Part shown: one piece after another, positions 21,952 to 31,918 of the stretch
How positions within the stretch are numbered: the first letter of the stretch is position 1
How the letters are laid out: every line of letters starts with the position of its first letter
Assembly: GCA_030268105.1 (NCBI GenBank)
Contig: BSDZ01000010.1
Coordinates: 2,890,001 to 2,954,000, forward strand
Direction of reading: 5' to 3'
Length of the DNA stretch: 64,000 nucleotides
DNA from: Volvox africanus
Taxonomy: Eukaryota > Chlorophyta > Chlorophyceae > Chlamydomonadales > Volvocaceae
Made by a program: the position numbers and the translations under genes
Notes under the pieces: model-generated
What the model was told of the DNA's origin: nothing
The model's input: the letters and a program-made list of their open reading frames with translations, nothing else
The model's database searches: none

Positions 21952-23717
21952 TGGCCAACCCGGTGGCCAACTCGGTGGCCAACCCAGTGGCCAACCCAGA
22001 GGCCAACCCAGAGGCCGACCCAGAGGCCAACCCAGAGGCCGACCCAGAGGCCAACCCAGAGGCCGACCCAGAGGCCAACCCAGAGGCCGACCCAGAGGCC
22101 GACCCAGCGCTTAAACTCAGCGCAACCAAGTTAGCCAGCATGGTATGCAATGCCGCACACCAGCAACTGGCATTCAAGGGCACCGTCAACGGCCGTACGG
22201 CCGTCATCCTGATCGACGGTGGCGCCACCGGCAGTTTTGTCCACACTCAGTGGCTTGCCCACAGGGAAGTCAAGGCCGCCAAGACCGTCAGCAACATGTC
22301 GGTGAAGCTGGCTAACGGCCAAGAACTAGACTGTCCGTACCTCCTACCCAACGCTTCCGTCACCATACGCACCTTCAAATGTCGTAGCACCCTGGTCGCC
22401 ACTGACCTGGGTGACTTTGATGTGGTGCTGGGCAAGGACTGGCTCGCACAGTGGAACCCGCACGTTTGCTGGAGGACCAACACGGTCACACTACGGACCA
22501 CTCTCACCAAGCACGTGCTTCGGGGCGACCCACCCAAGGCCGTTAATGAACGCGCCCCCAAGCTCCTGTCTGCACTGCAGTTCAAGCGCGTTGTGCGAGC
22601 TACCAAGCAGTACAACCTTTGTGTTGTACATGAGGTCAACACCCAAGACATCAGCACCCCGGGCGTCGATATGACGCACATCACCTCCCAGTACGCCGAC
22701 GTCTTTGCAGAACCTACGGTCATGCCTCCCATGCGTGCTGTCGACCACTCAATCGAGCTCACCACCTCCGTACCCATGAGCCGCAACTCGTACCGCATGT
22801 CCCAGGACGAGTTGGCCGAGCTCAAAAACCAAATCACCTCGCTCCTGGAGAAGGGCTGGATCCGCCCTAGCGTGTCGCCGTACGGTGCCCCAGTGCTGTT
22901 CGCCCAAAAGACGGATGGCGGACTGCGCATGTGCATCGACTACCGGGCCCTCAACATGGCCACCGTCCGCAACCCTTATCCCCTAATTTGCATTGATGAA
23001 CTACTGGACCGACTACATGGCGCCGCCGTGTTCAGCAAAATCGACCTCCAGTCCGGTTACAACCAGATCCGAGTTGCAGCGCAGGACATCCCCAAGACGG
23101 CCATCAACACACGCTAGGGACACTTTGAGTTCACAGTTATGCCCTTCGGTCTCACCAATGCACCGGCAACGTTCCAACGCCTGATGAACGACATCTTCCG
23201 CCCCTACCTGGACACTTTCGTGCTCATCTACCTTGATGATATCCTCATATACTCCAAGACGGAAGATGAACATGCCCAACACCTCGAGACCGTACTACAA
23301 GTGCTACGTGAACACCAGCTCTACGCATAGGCATCCAAGTGCGCCTTTGGGACTACCAAGATTGACTTCCTAGGCCACATTGTGAGCAAAGACAGCATCA
23401 GCGCCGACCCACGCAAAGTCAAGGCAATCCAAGATTGGCCTACCCTGCAGACCATCACGGATCTGCGCTCCTTCCTCGGACTGGCGCAGTACTACCGCCG
23501 CATAGTGAAGGGCTTCGCGGAAATCACACACCCCCTCACCAACCTCCTGGCCGGACACACAGGCAAAGGCCACAAGCAGGCCATCACCAAGTGGGACAAG
23601 TCCTGTGAACAAGCTTTCCAAGTGCTTAAGGACACCCTAACCTCGGCCCCTGTCATGGCACCCCCAGACCCCAATGCACCCTTCGTGCTCACCACCGACG
23701 CCTCAGACTACGCGAGC
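21952..23717 (+). pseudogene. Third Ty3/gypsy family fragment (G3): protease-RT-partial RNase H
   Basis: The frame starts at an ATG whose A is the last base of the B LTR (21951). It opens with 4-residue repeats of the PEAN/PEAD type encoded by 12/24-bp repeats (about 21955-22108). Then come an aspartic-protease site [11 protein letters not shown] (DGG in place of the usual DTG/DSG), an RT with [10 protein letters not shown] and YLDDILIYS, and the start of RNase H (TTDASDYAS). In-frame TAGs at 23115-23117 and 23328-23330 replace residues that are normally Tyr and Lys. The rest of RNase H and the integrase are missing at the junction with the DIRS element. It is not closely related to A or B. 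Confidence 0.9.
21955..22110 (+). repeat. 12/24-bp minisatellite encoding PEAN/PEAD repeats
   Basis: Tandem units of the type cagaggccaaccc / cagaggccgaccc, preceded by degenerate units. The period is a multiple of three, so the frame stays open. It sits at the N-terminus of the G3 fragment and fills the place where gag should be. Confidence 0.9.
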
Positions 23718-23912
23718 TGAACAACAAAAACAAGATAAGTAATAAAGCTAGCGAGTGCTATTTATAGCGAACCTGAGGACACGGATCGCCCTCCTCGAGT
23801 CGTACCACTCATCGGACGTAAGGTCCTGTACCGCAGCTAACCCGGCTTAAGCTACGCATAGCCCGCATTAGCTCCTGCTACGAGACTTTGCCAAAGGAAG
23901 AGAAACCCCCTC

Positions 23913-25340
23913 TCAGCGGTTGAAAAACTGTCCCGCCACTGGCGCGACGTGCCGGGCTGCGAGAGGGCTAAAAAACGTGAACGCATAAGGGCAGCCACGA
24001 ACCCCCAAGTCGAGGTAGTGCTCCCGCAACGCTGAGGAACCTGCGGCCCAGCCGCCGAAGGCTTCGATAATATCCAGGGGCACCCCAGCCGCGCGAGCGG
24101 CGGAAGCACCGCCGCGATGCAGACTGTACAGGGTATGTACGGGCCGAAGCCGCTCCAAACCGCACTGCGACAAAACACGACCAAACCAACGCTCCGCCCC
24201 TTGCGTTGTCTGGCGCACCGGCCAGAGACGCGACGTATCCCGCGCAAATAACTGGGAAAGGGCCACCCGTAGGTGCGGTAGGTTGCCCAACGGAAGCTGC
24301 AATACCGGGGCCAACTCAGGCGCGACTAAGCGGCCTTTCCAGTGCAGGGGCTTGTACTGGAAGGTTGACTCGCCATCAACAACAGACACACGTGCCCAAA
24401 CGACGGACAGTAGGGAGTCCGGCCGGAGAAACAGACAAAAACTAAGTACGACAAACAGGAGAGGGATAAACAGGTTGGACGCGACTGGCACCGACGGGAG
24501 TCGCTCATATAAGGACCACGCGTCTATGGCACTGAAGGCGAGGACCAGGGCGGAGGGCGGGGTTAGCGAGACCTGTAGGCGCTCCCAACCCCTGCGAAAC
24601 GCCGACAAAAGTACGTTGTCTCCGTCACACGGCTTTGGAAAGCCTAATAAATCATGCACTGTGTTAACTGCGCTAAAATAAGGTTGCGCGGTGCACGCCT
24701 GGACAGTCCCCCGGGCAGCCAGGAATTGCGCCCATAACAACCCCGTGTAGTGGGAGGCATGCAAGAAGTCCATACCCTCCCCGATACAAAAACGCACAAA
24801 CGCTGAAAAATGAGAGGCATAAGACTGCCAAGTCTTGGTACCGATACGCGCCATGATGACTGTGGCGATCTGCTCCAGGCGCGAGGAGTGATCCCGACCA
24901 GGAGCCGCCGCTTGCAGATGTTCGACTAGTAACCCGGTGACCACCGGGGGGGCAGTCGCCAAACGCGTGTCCAACGCATAGCGAGGCACGGGGGTAGCAG
25001 CTCCGCGTGCGCCGCGCATGAGCGCCCAATCTACCATTGCACTCGTACTGCCACCACCTGCCACTGAGGGGGGGGTAGGTAGCGGCTCGACCCGCCCTCG
25101 CCCGGAGCGAACAGCTCCATATTGGAAGGCAGGAAGACCAGATCCACCGGTAGCTCCATCAGCAGCTGCCACCATGGTTGTGCCGTCCAATAGGGCACCA
25201 CCAACATGACGCACGCTTGCTCCTCCCGGACCTTCTGCACCACGGCCAACAAGAAGTCCGTGCCCAAGGGCGGGCAGCCGTAAGCATTGGACCCACCCCA
25301 GGGCTGCAGCAAGGCGTTGACCCCGGCCGAGCCAGGGCAA
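23913..25340 (-). CDS. DIRS tyrosine recombinase
   Basis: The frame is 475 residues if read from 25340; the true start is probably internal, near MVDWALMRG, because the first 100 residues overlap the RT frame and are compositionally odd. A tyrosine recombinase cuts and rejoins DNA through a covalent phosphotyrosine. The catalytic set is visible: Arg in FLRPDSLL (about residue 304), His-x-x-Arg in YSLHRGGASAARAAG (about 406), Trp in FGGWAAGS, and the nucleophile Tyr in LREHYLDL (about 439). The frame has no stops, so it may be functional. Confidence 0.92.
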   Translation of the reverse strand: MPWLGRGQRLAAALGWVQCLRLPALGHGLLVGRGAEGPGGASVRHVGGALLDGTTMVAAADGATGGSGLPAFQYGAVRSGRGRVEPLPTPPSVAGGGSTSAMVDWALMRGARGAATPVPRYALDTRLATAPPVVTGLLVEHLQAAAPGRDHSSRLEQIATVIMARIGTKTWQSYASHFSAFVRFCIGEGMDFLHASHYTGLLWAQFLAARGTVQACTAQPYFSAVNTVHDLLGFPKPCDGDNVLLSAFRRGWERLQVSLTPPSALVLAFSAIDAWSLYERLPSVPVASNLFIPLLFVVLSFCLFLRPDSLLSVVWARVSVVDGESTFQYKPLHWKGRLVAPELAPVLQLPLGNLPHLRVALSQLFARDTSRLWPVRQTTQGAERWFGRVLSQCGLERLRPVHTLYSLHRGGASAARAAGVPLDIIEAFGGWAAGSSALREHYLDLGVRGCPYAFTFFSPLAARHVAPVAGQFFNR

Positions 25341-27028
25341 TGAAAAAGCGAAAAGAAGCGCGGCACATGCGTGTTGAGGTGCGTGGCGAACAGATCCACA
25401 TCGAAGGGACCGAACCGGCGCTCTAGCAAACGAAAATAACGAGGGTGGAGTCGGTAGTCACCCCGATCAACCCAACGGGAAGCCACATCCGCCTGATTAG
25501 CTGCACTATCGACACGCTCAACTTGCAAGATGATGCCGTGCTTCTGAAGAAAATCCCACAGGCACTGGAGCTCAGCGTGCATAGCGGGCGACCGAGAAGA
25601 AAGGCGGCCTATAACGGCCTGCGTACACATGTTATCCTCCCGAATCAAAACGACTCGCTGCTGCACGTAAGGCAAAAAGGACTCCAATGCATAACGTACG
25701 GCACGCAGCTCCTTCCATTTGATGTGCGCAGGCACCTCAGCACTCGACCAGTAACCGCGCGCCGTGCGACCATGCAGCACGGCGCCCCACGAGTGACGGG
25801 ATGCATCCACAGACAGCTCAACAGCCGCGGGGCCTAAGTGAATGGCCGCAGAACAGTGTCGGGTAGGCACCGCCGTCCACCAATCAAGATCCCGCATAGA
25901 ACCCCGAGACAGGCGCACCCTGCCAGACCAGCCCACCGGCTGCTTGAGGTCATCATAGAAGTTACGCAGGAAAAGGGGGGCGGGGGTAAGGGCCAGCTTC
26001 ACACTCTGAGCGAAACCACACAACTTAGCCAGCTCTCGCTTCTGAACCAGGCGGCGATTCTTCTTGGCTGTAATGCGCAGTCCAATCGCCAGCCGGCGCA
26101 ACTTGGCCAACTTCTCCTGGGGCACCTCGAACAAACCATCCGCCGTATTAACGGTGATACCTAAATGGTAAACGGACTGAGACGGCGTCCACTGGCACTT
26201 AGTGGGATGGCAAGATAGGCCCAAGAATTCAATGCTCTCCTTGACCCACTGGGCTCCAACATGGGCTTGTTGCTCGGAAGCAAAAACAAACAGGAAATCA
26301 TCAAGGTACGGCAAGACACGCACACCCAACCGGGCGGGCCGACCACACCGCGCCGGGGGATAAAACTGGTGTGGGGGAAGGGGGGGTTTCAGGTGAGGAC
26401 GCCCACCACCAACCGAGGCCAGGGGATCACGCCAGAAACGCACGACGTTGCGCATGATCTTGGAAAACCAATAAGGGCTGTTGAGCCAGCCCATTGGTAG
26501 TGCGTTCACCTGGTACAACACACCGCAGAAACGAAACACAAAGAAACGACGGTCGGCCTCACGAATGGGAATGTGGTAGAAGGCATCCGCCAGATCCACC
26601 TTAACCATCCATGAGCCTTGAATACCCATCCGTCGCAGCGTTCGGAGGGACTCATAACGACACTTGTATGCCTTCTGCGCAATATTCATGCGCTTCAGGT
26701 TGACAACCAACCGCCACGACCCACTACCCAGTTTGGGCACACAGAACGCGTTCACCACATGCTTGACTGCCTGAGGGGCCTCCACCTGGGATATAGCGCC
26801 AAGCGTGATCAACCAGGGCTCCTCTTGTTCTAACCACCAACGGCCCTGCTCAATGGTGACCGGGAAACTGGGTAGATCGAACGCAGGTGGCGGACGGTCC
26901 CCCAAGAACTCCACCGGGACACCATGCTTCAATACATGTAACGTGCTTGTATCCGCGCCAATAGCTTTCCACGCAGCCAACCTAGCAGTGACCCGCGCAT
27001 GCAGGGGTGTAGCGGAATGCAAGGGCAT
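25031..27028 (-). CDS. DIRS reverse transcriptase-RNase H-methyltransferase-like protein
   Basis: 665 residues from ATG at 27028 to TAG. RT motifs include WMVKVDLADAFYHIPI, LPMGWLNSP and the catalytic PYLDDFLFV (about residue 239). RNase H includes LSVDASRHSWGAVL (about 404), KELRAVRYAL, REDNM and NQADVASR. The C-terminal part has FDVDLFATHLN (about 543), CPPLGTDFLL (about 584) and VVPYWTAQPWW. This is the Dam-methyltransferase-like module typical of DIRS and related elements; its activity is unknown. The start ATG is one codon after the TAG ending the upstream gag-like frame, in the same phase. The frame is intact. Confidence 0.92.
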   Translation of the reverse strand: MPLHSATPLHARVTARLAAWKAIGADTSTLHVLKHGVPVEFLGDRPPPAFDLPSFPVTIEQGRWWLEQEEPWLITLGAISQVEAPQAVKHVVNAFCVPKLGSGSWRLVVNLKRMNIAQKAYKCRYESLRTLRRMGIQGSWMVKVDLADAFYHIPIREADRRFFVFRFCGVLYQVNALPMGWLNSPYWFSKIMRNVVRFWRDPLASVGGGRPHLKPPLPPHQFYPPARCGRPARLGVRVLPYLDDFLFVFASEQQAHVGAQWVKESIEFLGLSCHPTKCQWTPSQSVYHLGITVNTADGLFEVPQEKLAKLRRLAIGLRITAKKNRRLVQKRELAKLCGFAQSVKLALTPAPLFLRNFYDDLKQPVGWSGRVRLSRGSMRDLDWWTAVPTRHCSAAIHLGPAAVELSVDASRHSWGAVLHGRTARGYWSSAEVPAHIKWKELRAVRYALESFLPYVQQRVVLIREDNMCTQAVIGRLSSRSPAMHAELQCLWDFLQKHGIILQVERVDSAANQADVASRWVDRGDYRLHPRYFRLLERRFGPFDVDLFATHLNTHVPRFFSLFHCPGSAGVNALLQPWGGSNAYGCPPLGTDFLLAVVQKVREEQACVMLVVPYWTAQPWWQLLMELPVDLVFLPSNMELFAPGEGGSSRYLPPPQWQVVAVRVQW

Positions 27029-27031
27029 GAT

Positions 27032-27621
27032 CTAATGGCCCTGCCCCGACCCCGTCTGGGTCAAGGCACCAGCAGCCGTGACGGCGCGCGCAGGCTGAAC
27101 AACACGACCACCAACGCCACGTCCACGACCCCGGCGGCCAAGGCCACCGTGCCCACGGAACTGTCCCCTATTGCTGCTCCGATGAACCTCCTGCTCAGCT
27201 AAAGACCTAAGGGTCACCTTTGCTCTAGCCTTCGCGTACTCTGCATCAAACTCCCGAGTAACGTCATCCAGTAACGGACGTTCCGACTGGGCGAAGTAGC
27301 GCTGATGGAGTGCGACGAGACCATCACGGCCCCGACGGCTAAATTCCGCCAGGCAATTGATTCGGCCGAAATCATGTTATACATCCAGGCAACGTCATAA
27401 AGCAGGGTGTCACAAGCGCATGATAGCGCAACCAACCAATCCTGTCGAAGGTTACAATGGCCTATAAAGCGCCGAATAATGGATAACCCGGAACGAACTA
27501 ACTCGACCACGCTAAGTAGAGTGAGCAGAATGCTCATCTCGAAGACGAGCGATCCGGCGCAATCCGGATGACCCCTCTGCGCCTGCTCCAAGTGCTGCCA
27601 TTCCAGGATCCCACAGTAGTA
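27032..27621 (-). pseudogene. DIRS ORF1 (gag-like), frameshifted and 5'-truncated
   Basis: A helical stretch (YYCGILEWQHLEQAQRG through SAESIAWRNLAVG) reads in one frame to about 27345. The protein then continues in another frame (CLAEFSRRGRDGLVALHQ..., then EQEVHRSSNRGQFRGHGG) to TAG 27034-27032. The Arg/Gly-rich tail suits nucleic-acid binding. A one- or two-base indel near 27340 separates the halves. The N-terminus is replaced by the captured GCP4 exon. Confidence 0.75.
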
Positions 27622-27902
27622 CGCGCGCGGCCATGCCCAATTCCGTACCTGGGCGGCGCCCCCATGAGTGGCCTGCTCTCCACCAGAAAGATCTGCCAGA
27701 AGTCCCCGCGGGCCAGCAGAAAGTAGTCCTTGAGAGCGGCCAGGTGGGGCAGCAAACCCGCCCGCCCCACCAGCAGCCGCCACAGCAACCTGGCCACGTG
27801 GGCCCTCAGCCCCTCCACCAGCATCTCCAGCCGGGCGGCGGACAGCTCGGGCTCAGACTGAAGCGCGGTAAAGGCCTGTCAAAGCCGGGCTAAGGTCACA
27901 GC
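27622..27902 (-). pseudogene. Captured copy of a GCP4 exon
   Basis: About 281 bases are the reverse complement of about 2770-3048: GCP4 exon 2756-3023 (from its 15th base) plus the first bases of its intron. Residues ARLEMLVEGLRAH and LKDYFLLARGDFWQIF are retained. Retained intron sequence shows DNA-level copying. The segment starts exactly at the end of the inverted B LTR (27903) and runs into DIRS ORF1, but its reading frame differs from that of DIRS gag. Confidence 0.93.
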
Positions 27903-28715
27903 TGTTGTATCCTTCCTTCTTCAATCATGCACTGAATCTGCACGTCTGAATGTTAGCTAGTGCGCACCGTGCTTACGAACAGCAAGGCAATTCAATGCGA
28001 GTAAAGTGACAGCGGAAGACTCAAGATTAAGGAAAGATTCAACTTACAATAATTCTCGTTTTCAAATCAGTAGATCGCCGTCAGACCCCGTGGGCAATGT
28101 TCATCACTCGGCTGCAGATGGAATGCTAGAATAGCTCAGGCCGAATATATATGATTATATCGTATGTATGTGAATTAGATCGAGTTAAGTACACAGGTAC
28201 TTGATCCAAAGTAGCGCAAGCCGACTTCGGTCTCTAGGCGGCCGTCCTCGCACCTATCACGTCGCGATACCAATGCGCAGTACAGGTCTCACTGGATTCC
28301 GATCTCAAGTGTGAGTACCTTTGTAGCACTGTTCTAAATATCGTGTCATCCGTGATATTATTGAATGCAACGCATGCAATATGCGAAGGTCCGAATATCG
28401 ATATTCGGTTGCTGACCCAACCATCACGATCGTCGCCTTCTCGCATACACGTATGGTTTATAACGTAAATGAAGTAATAACATTTAAAGTATTATTACGT
28501 GATATAAAATGCCAATGGATAGATCGCGCATTAATTATCAGCCTCGAGTCAAACATGTTGACCGACAGCGCGATGTCGTGGATGATAATGCGACATGCCT
28601 GATTAGCTAGATATACTCGAGTATATCATGCTAATATGATTGTATTATGCTTCATGATGTTCAGATGCATTGCGGCCTATTTCAGTGCAACCGGTGAACG
28701 AACCGGCGTACAACA
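27903..28715 (-). repeat. LTR of chromovirus family B (- orientation)
   Basis: 813 bp, the same length as the + copy at 21139-21951 and nearly identical. Read on the - strand it starts TGTTGTACGCCGG after the purine tract and ends GGATACAACA beside the captured GCP4 exon. Confidence 0.93.
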
Positions 28716-28747
28716 ACTATCCCCCCTCCCGTATGCAGCGTCCTCAC

Positions 28748-31034
28748 TGCATCGAACAGCATCGACTGCAAAGATCATTGGGTCTGCGTGGCACGTAGGC
28801 GAGCTTCCTCCAACAGGGGCTTCATTTCCGGCGAGAAGTTACGCATCGACTCCCACAAATTATGCTCACTGGAATAGCCGATCCACTTGACCAGATATTA
28901 GTGCACCTTACGCTTTCGTCGTTGTCGACCTATACAACGAACCCGATAATCCAATATTCGCTCCACATCATACACTTTTTGCTTGTCTGCGATCCAGGTC
29001 TCGGGACCGGGGTCCATTACTGCTGGGGCATCGGTGTTGTTTGTAGCGGGCTCCGTGCCACGATAAGGATGAACGAGTGAAATATGAAACGTGGGGTGGA
29101 TATTTATGTCAGAAGGTAGGGATAGCTCCACGGCTACGTTTCCTACCATGCGAACAACGGGATATGGACCAATCCAGCGAGGTAACAGTTTACGGGAACC
29201 GTCGGCGAGCGAACGCAAGTTCTTAGTGCTCAATAATACCATTTGTCCCACCGAAAATGTTACGTCTTGTTTGGATTTATTATAATAGTCCGTCGTCCGT
29301 TGTTGTGCCGCGTCCAAGCGTGCCTTCACGTCTGTCATGCGGGATAGGAACGACTTAGCAAAGGTGTTAGCCGCTGGGATATTTATCTCCAACTCTCGCC
29401 ACACGGGTAGCACAGGATGGAATCCATAATTCAGAAAGAAAGGGCTTTGACCTGTAGAGCGGTTAACAGCGTTGTTAAGCGTGAATTCTGCCGAAGTCAG
29501 AAATGTATCCCAAACAGAGGGTGTGCGTCCCGCGAAATTCCTCAACATGTCGCCCAGCATGCGATTTGTGCGTTAAGTTTGCCCATCGGATTGTGGATGA
29601 TATGCTGTGCTCTAATGAACGCGCATACCGACGAGTTGACATAGCGCTTCCCAAAACTTAGACGTGAATTGACCGCCTCGATCGGATATCACATTTTTAG
29701 GAACACCATGTAATCGGACCACGTTATCGAAAAATAATTGTGCTGTTTGCTCAGTGGTGCAAGACGAGGTGCAGGGGGCTAAGTGAACCATCTTGGTCAA
29801 GCGATCGACCATAATGAACACCGAGTCGTATCCCCCCTCAGTTTTGGGCAGCGCGACTACAAAGTCCATAGAAACACTTTCCCAAGGGGCATCTGGTATA
29901 GGTAAAGGTTGTAACAAACCCTGGCCCTTACCGGATAGTGCTTTATTGCGCTGACATAAACTGCACCTTTGCACGAAGTTTTCCGCATCCTTCACCACGT
30001 GCGGCCACCAGAATGAGCGTCGTACGAGCTCTGCCAGACGCGTACTTCCAGGATGTCCTGCTAACGGATCCTCGTGGAACCGCGCAAGAATATTGTAGTG
30101 CAAAGCGTCATCGTTCGGCACGACAATTTGTGTGGTCGAACCATCTTTCCATAGCCACAAATCATTGCGCTTGTGCAGATGCTCCACATTACTTGGAGAA
30201 GCAAACCATGGATCGGTCTGATATGCCATCTTGAGTCGTTGCACGAGATCCGCTGCTATCAGCACCTCCTGACTGCGTGAACGAGTAACCGGTGCTGCCA
30301 AAATCGCAGCATGTAATGATGGATGTTGACTGAGGGCGTCAGCAATATTAATTCTGCCGGCGATATATTCCCAAGTACAGTCAAAACGAGATAGATATTC
30401 CATCCACCGGGCTTGTCGTTGGTTAAGCGTGGGTACACTCTGCAAGAATGTCAGCGGTTTGTGGTCAGTCTTCAGCGTAAAAGGACGACCTTCGAGGTAA
30501 CAGCGCCACTCCTTCCAAGCATGTAGAGCTGCCAACAGCTCCTGCTCTCCGGTTGTATATCGGGTCTCCGCACCCGAGAACTTTTTACTTGTGAAGGTGA
30601 TCGGTCTTCCTTCCTGCAACAATACAGCACCACTTCCATGCAAGGAAGCATCCAATACAACTTCAACACGGAATGGCAACGAGTAATCAGGGAAAGGGAG
30701 GGTAACGTCGTCGGCGACGATTCGCTTGAGCTCTTCGAATGCCCGCTGACACGCGGGTGTCCAGGCTTCAAGGGAAGTGAAACCTCCTTTCTTCGTCAAA
30801 TTCGTAATCGGGGCCGCAATAATGGAGTATTTATTGATAAACTTACGGAAATAGTTGGTCAAACCCAAGAACTGGCGTAGTTCGGTGAGGTTCTGAGGCG
30901 TGGGCCACTCGTGAACCACAGCTACTTTCCGAGGGTCCATCTTTATTCCAGTGGCCGACACAATGTGGCCCAAATACTCCACCTGAGGCTGCGCCCAAAA
31001 ACACTTGGCGCGTTTAGCAAACAATTGCTTGCGC
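28748..31034 (-). pseudogene. B4 pol remnant: RT end, RNase H, integrase, chromodomain
   Basis: Starts within RT (QLFAKRAKCFW; bases 31035-31075 of the open frame belong to the A3 LTR). RNase H (TDHKPL) and integrase [12 protein letters not shown] and SDRGGQF are present. A stop just after GMRVH and a second at the integrase catalytic Glu (QT-stop-RTN, TAA near 29575) disable it. A further stop precedes YLVKWIGY in the chromodomain. The tail ends with EEARLRATQTQ. Confidence 0.88.
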
Positions 31035-31859
31035 TGTTGTACCTCTCGTTCGCGTTTGCTCATAAGTATCTGCACGTCTGGAGACTTTCAACACCGATGG
31101 GCGAGCACTTGCAAGTACAGCAAGGCAAGCGAGAGCAAACAGAGACAGCGGAAGACTTCAAGACGAAGAGAGATATAACTTACAGTCTTACAGATCGGAA
31201 CGATGCAATGGACGAAATCGCCGTCAGCGCCGGAAGCAAGCAATCATCACGCGGCGGTGATTAGTGAAGTTCAGGCTTAGCTCGGGCTAAGTAGAATAGT
31301 GTATAGCAATAGTAATATAGAACACACGAGTGTTCTCCGGTATCGAATGTCTTGTCTTGCTTAGCCGTCCTCGCATCTGTTATACTCGCAGCATCGCAAT
31401 GCCGTACGATTCACATCAGGAGGCCGATCCTAGATGTGACAATCCTACTGCGTATAGGCGATGTCTACGCATAACAACGTATAAGCCTTTCCGGCATTCG
31501 CATGATGCAAGGGTCCGGATAACGATATCCGGTTGCAGGGCATGTGTCGCGATGAGTGCGGCGCTCTCAATCGTGTGCTGTAATGAAGTAATATTATATC
31601 AGATAATATTACTTATCGTTTTGTAGCACGAGCATAATGTGCACTTCAATGCTTCGGGCTTTCATGCATGCTAGGCGGATTTGCCATGATGCGATGTCGC
31701 GATGGGTAATGACAACATGCCAAATGCATATATAAATGTACACGAATACATTTATATCATGCAGATTCATTCATATGCAATGTGTTCATCACAATAGCAC
31801 TTCGCCTTGTAGGATCACATCGACCTACGCATCGGCGGGAAACTAACCGTAGCACAACA
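31035..31859 (-). repeat. 3' LTR of A3
   Basis: 825 bp with the same termini as the A1 LTR. On the - strand it is preceded by the purine tract gggaggggggataat. It abuts B4 at 31034. Confidence 0.94.
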
Positions 31860-31918
31860 ATTATCCCCCCTCCCGTATGCAGCGTCCTCGCTGCATCATA
31901 CAGCATCGACTGCAGGGG

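Larger units (their letters stand above)
23718..27621 (-). mobile_element. DIRS-type tyrosine recombinase retrotransposon, partial
   Basis: DIRS elements integrate with a tyrosine recombinase instead of a DDE integrase. On the - strand the order is a gag-like frame with frameshift (about 27621-27032), RT/RNase H/methyltransferase-like (27028-25031), and the recombinase overlapping its end (25340-23913). The ends were not resolved into inverted terminal repeats or an internal complementary region. About 195 bases (23718-23912) downstream of the recombinase are non-coding. One end abuts G3, the other the captured GCP4 exon. Confidence 0.9.
27903..31034 (-). mobile_element. Chromovirus family B, element B4 (5'-truncated)
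   Basis: On the - strand: partial pol (31034-28716), a purine tract (reading gggaggggggatagt), and a 3' LTR of 813 bp (27903-28715). The 5' half (LTR, gag, protease, most of RT) is missing because the A3 LTR abuts at 31034/31035. No duplication flanks the LTR side that I could identify. Confidence 0.92.

Noticed and set aside
23115..23330. UAG reassigned as a sense codon in this organism
   Set aside because: The two in-frame TAGs in the G3 fragment stand at positions normally occupied by different residues (Tyr and Lys). That fits mutation better than recoding.
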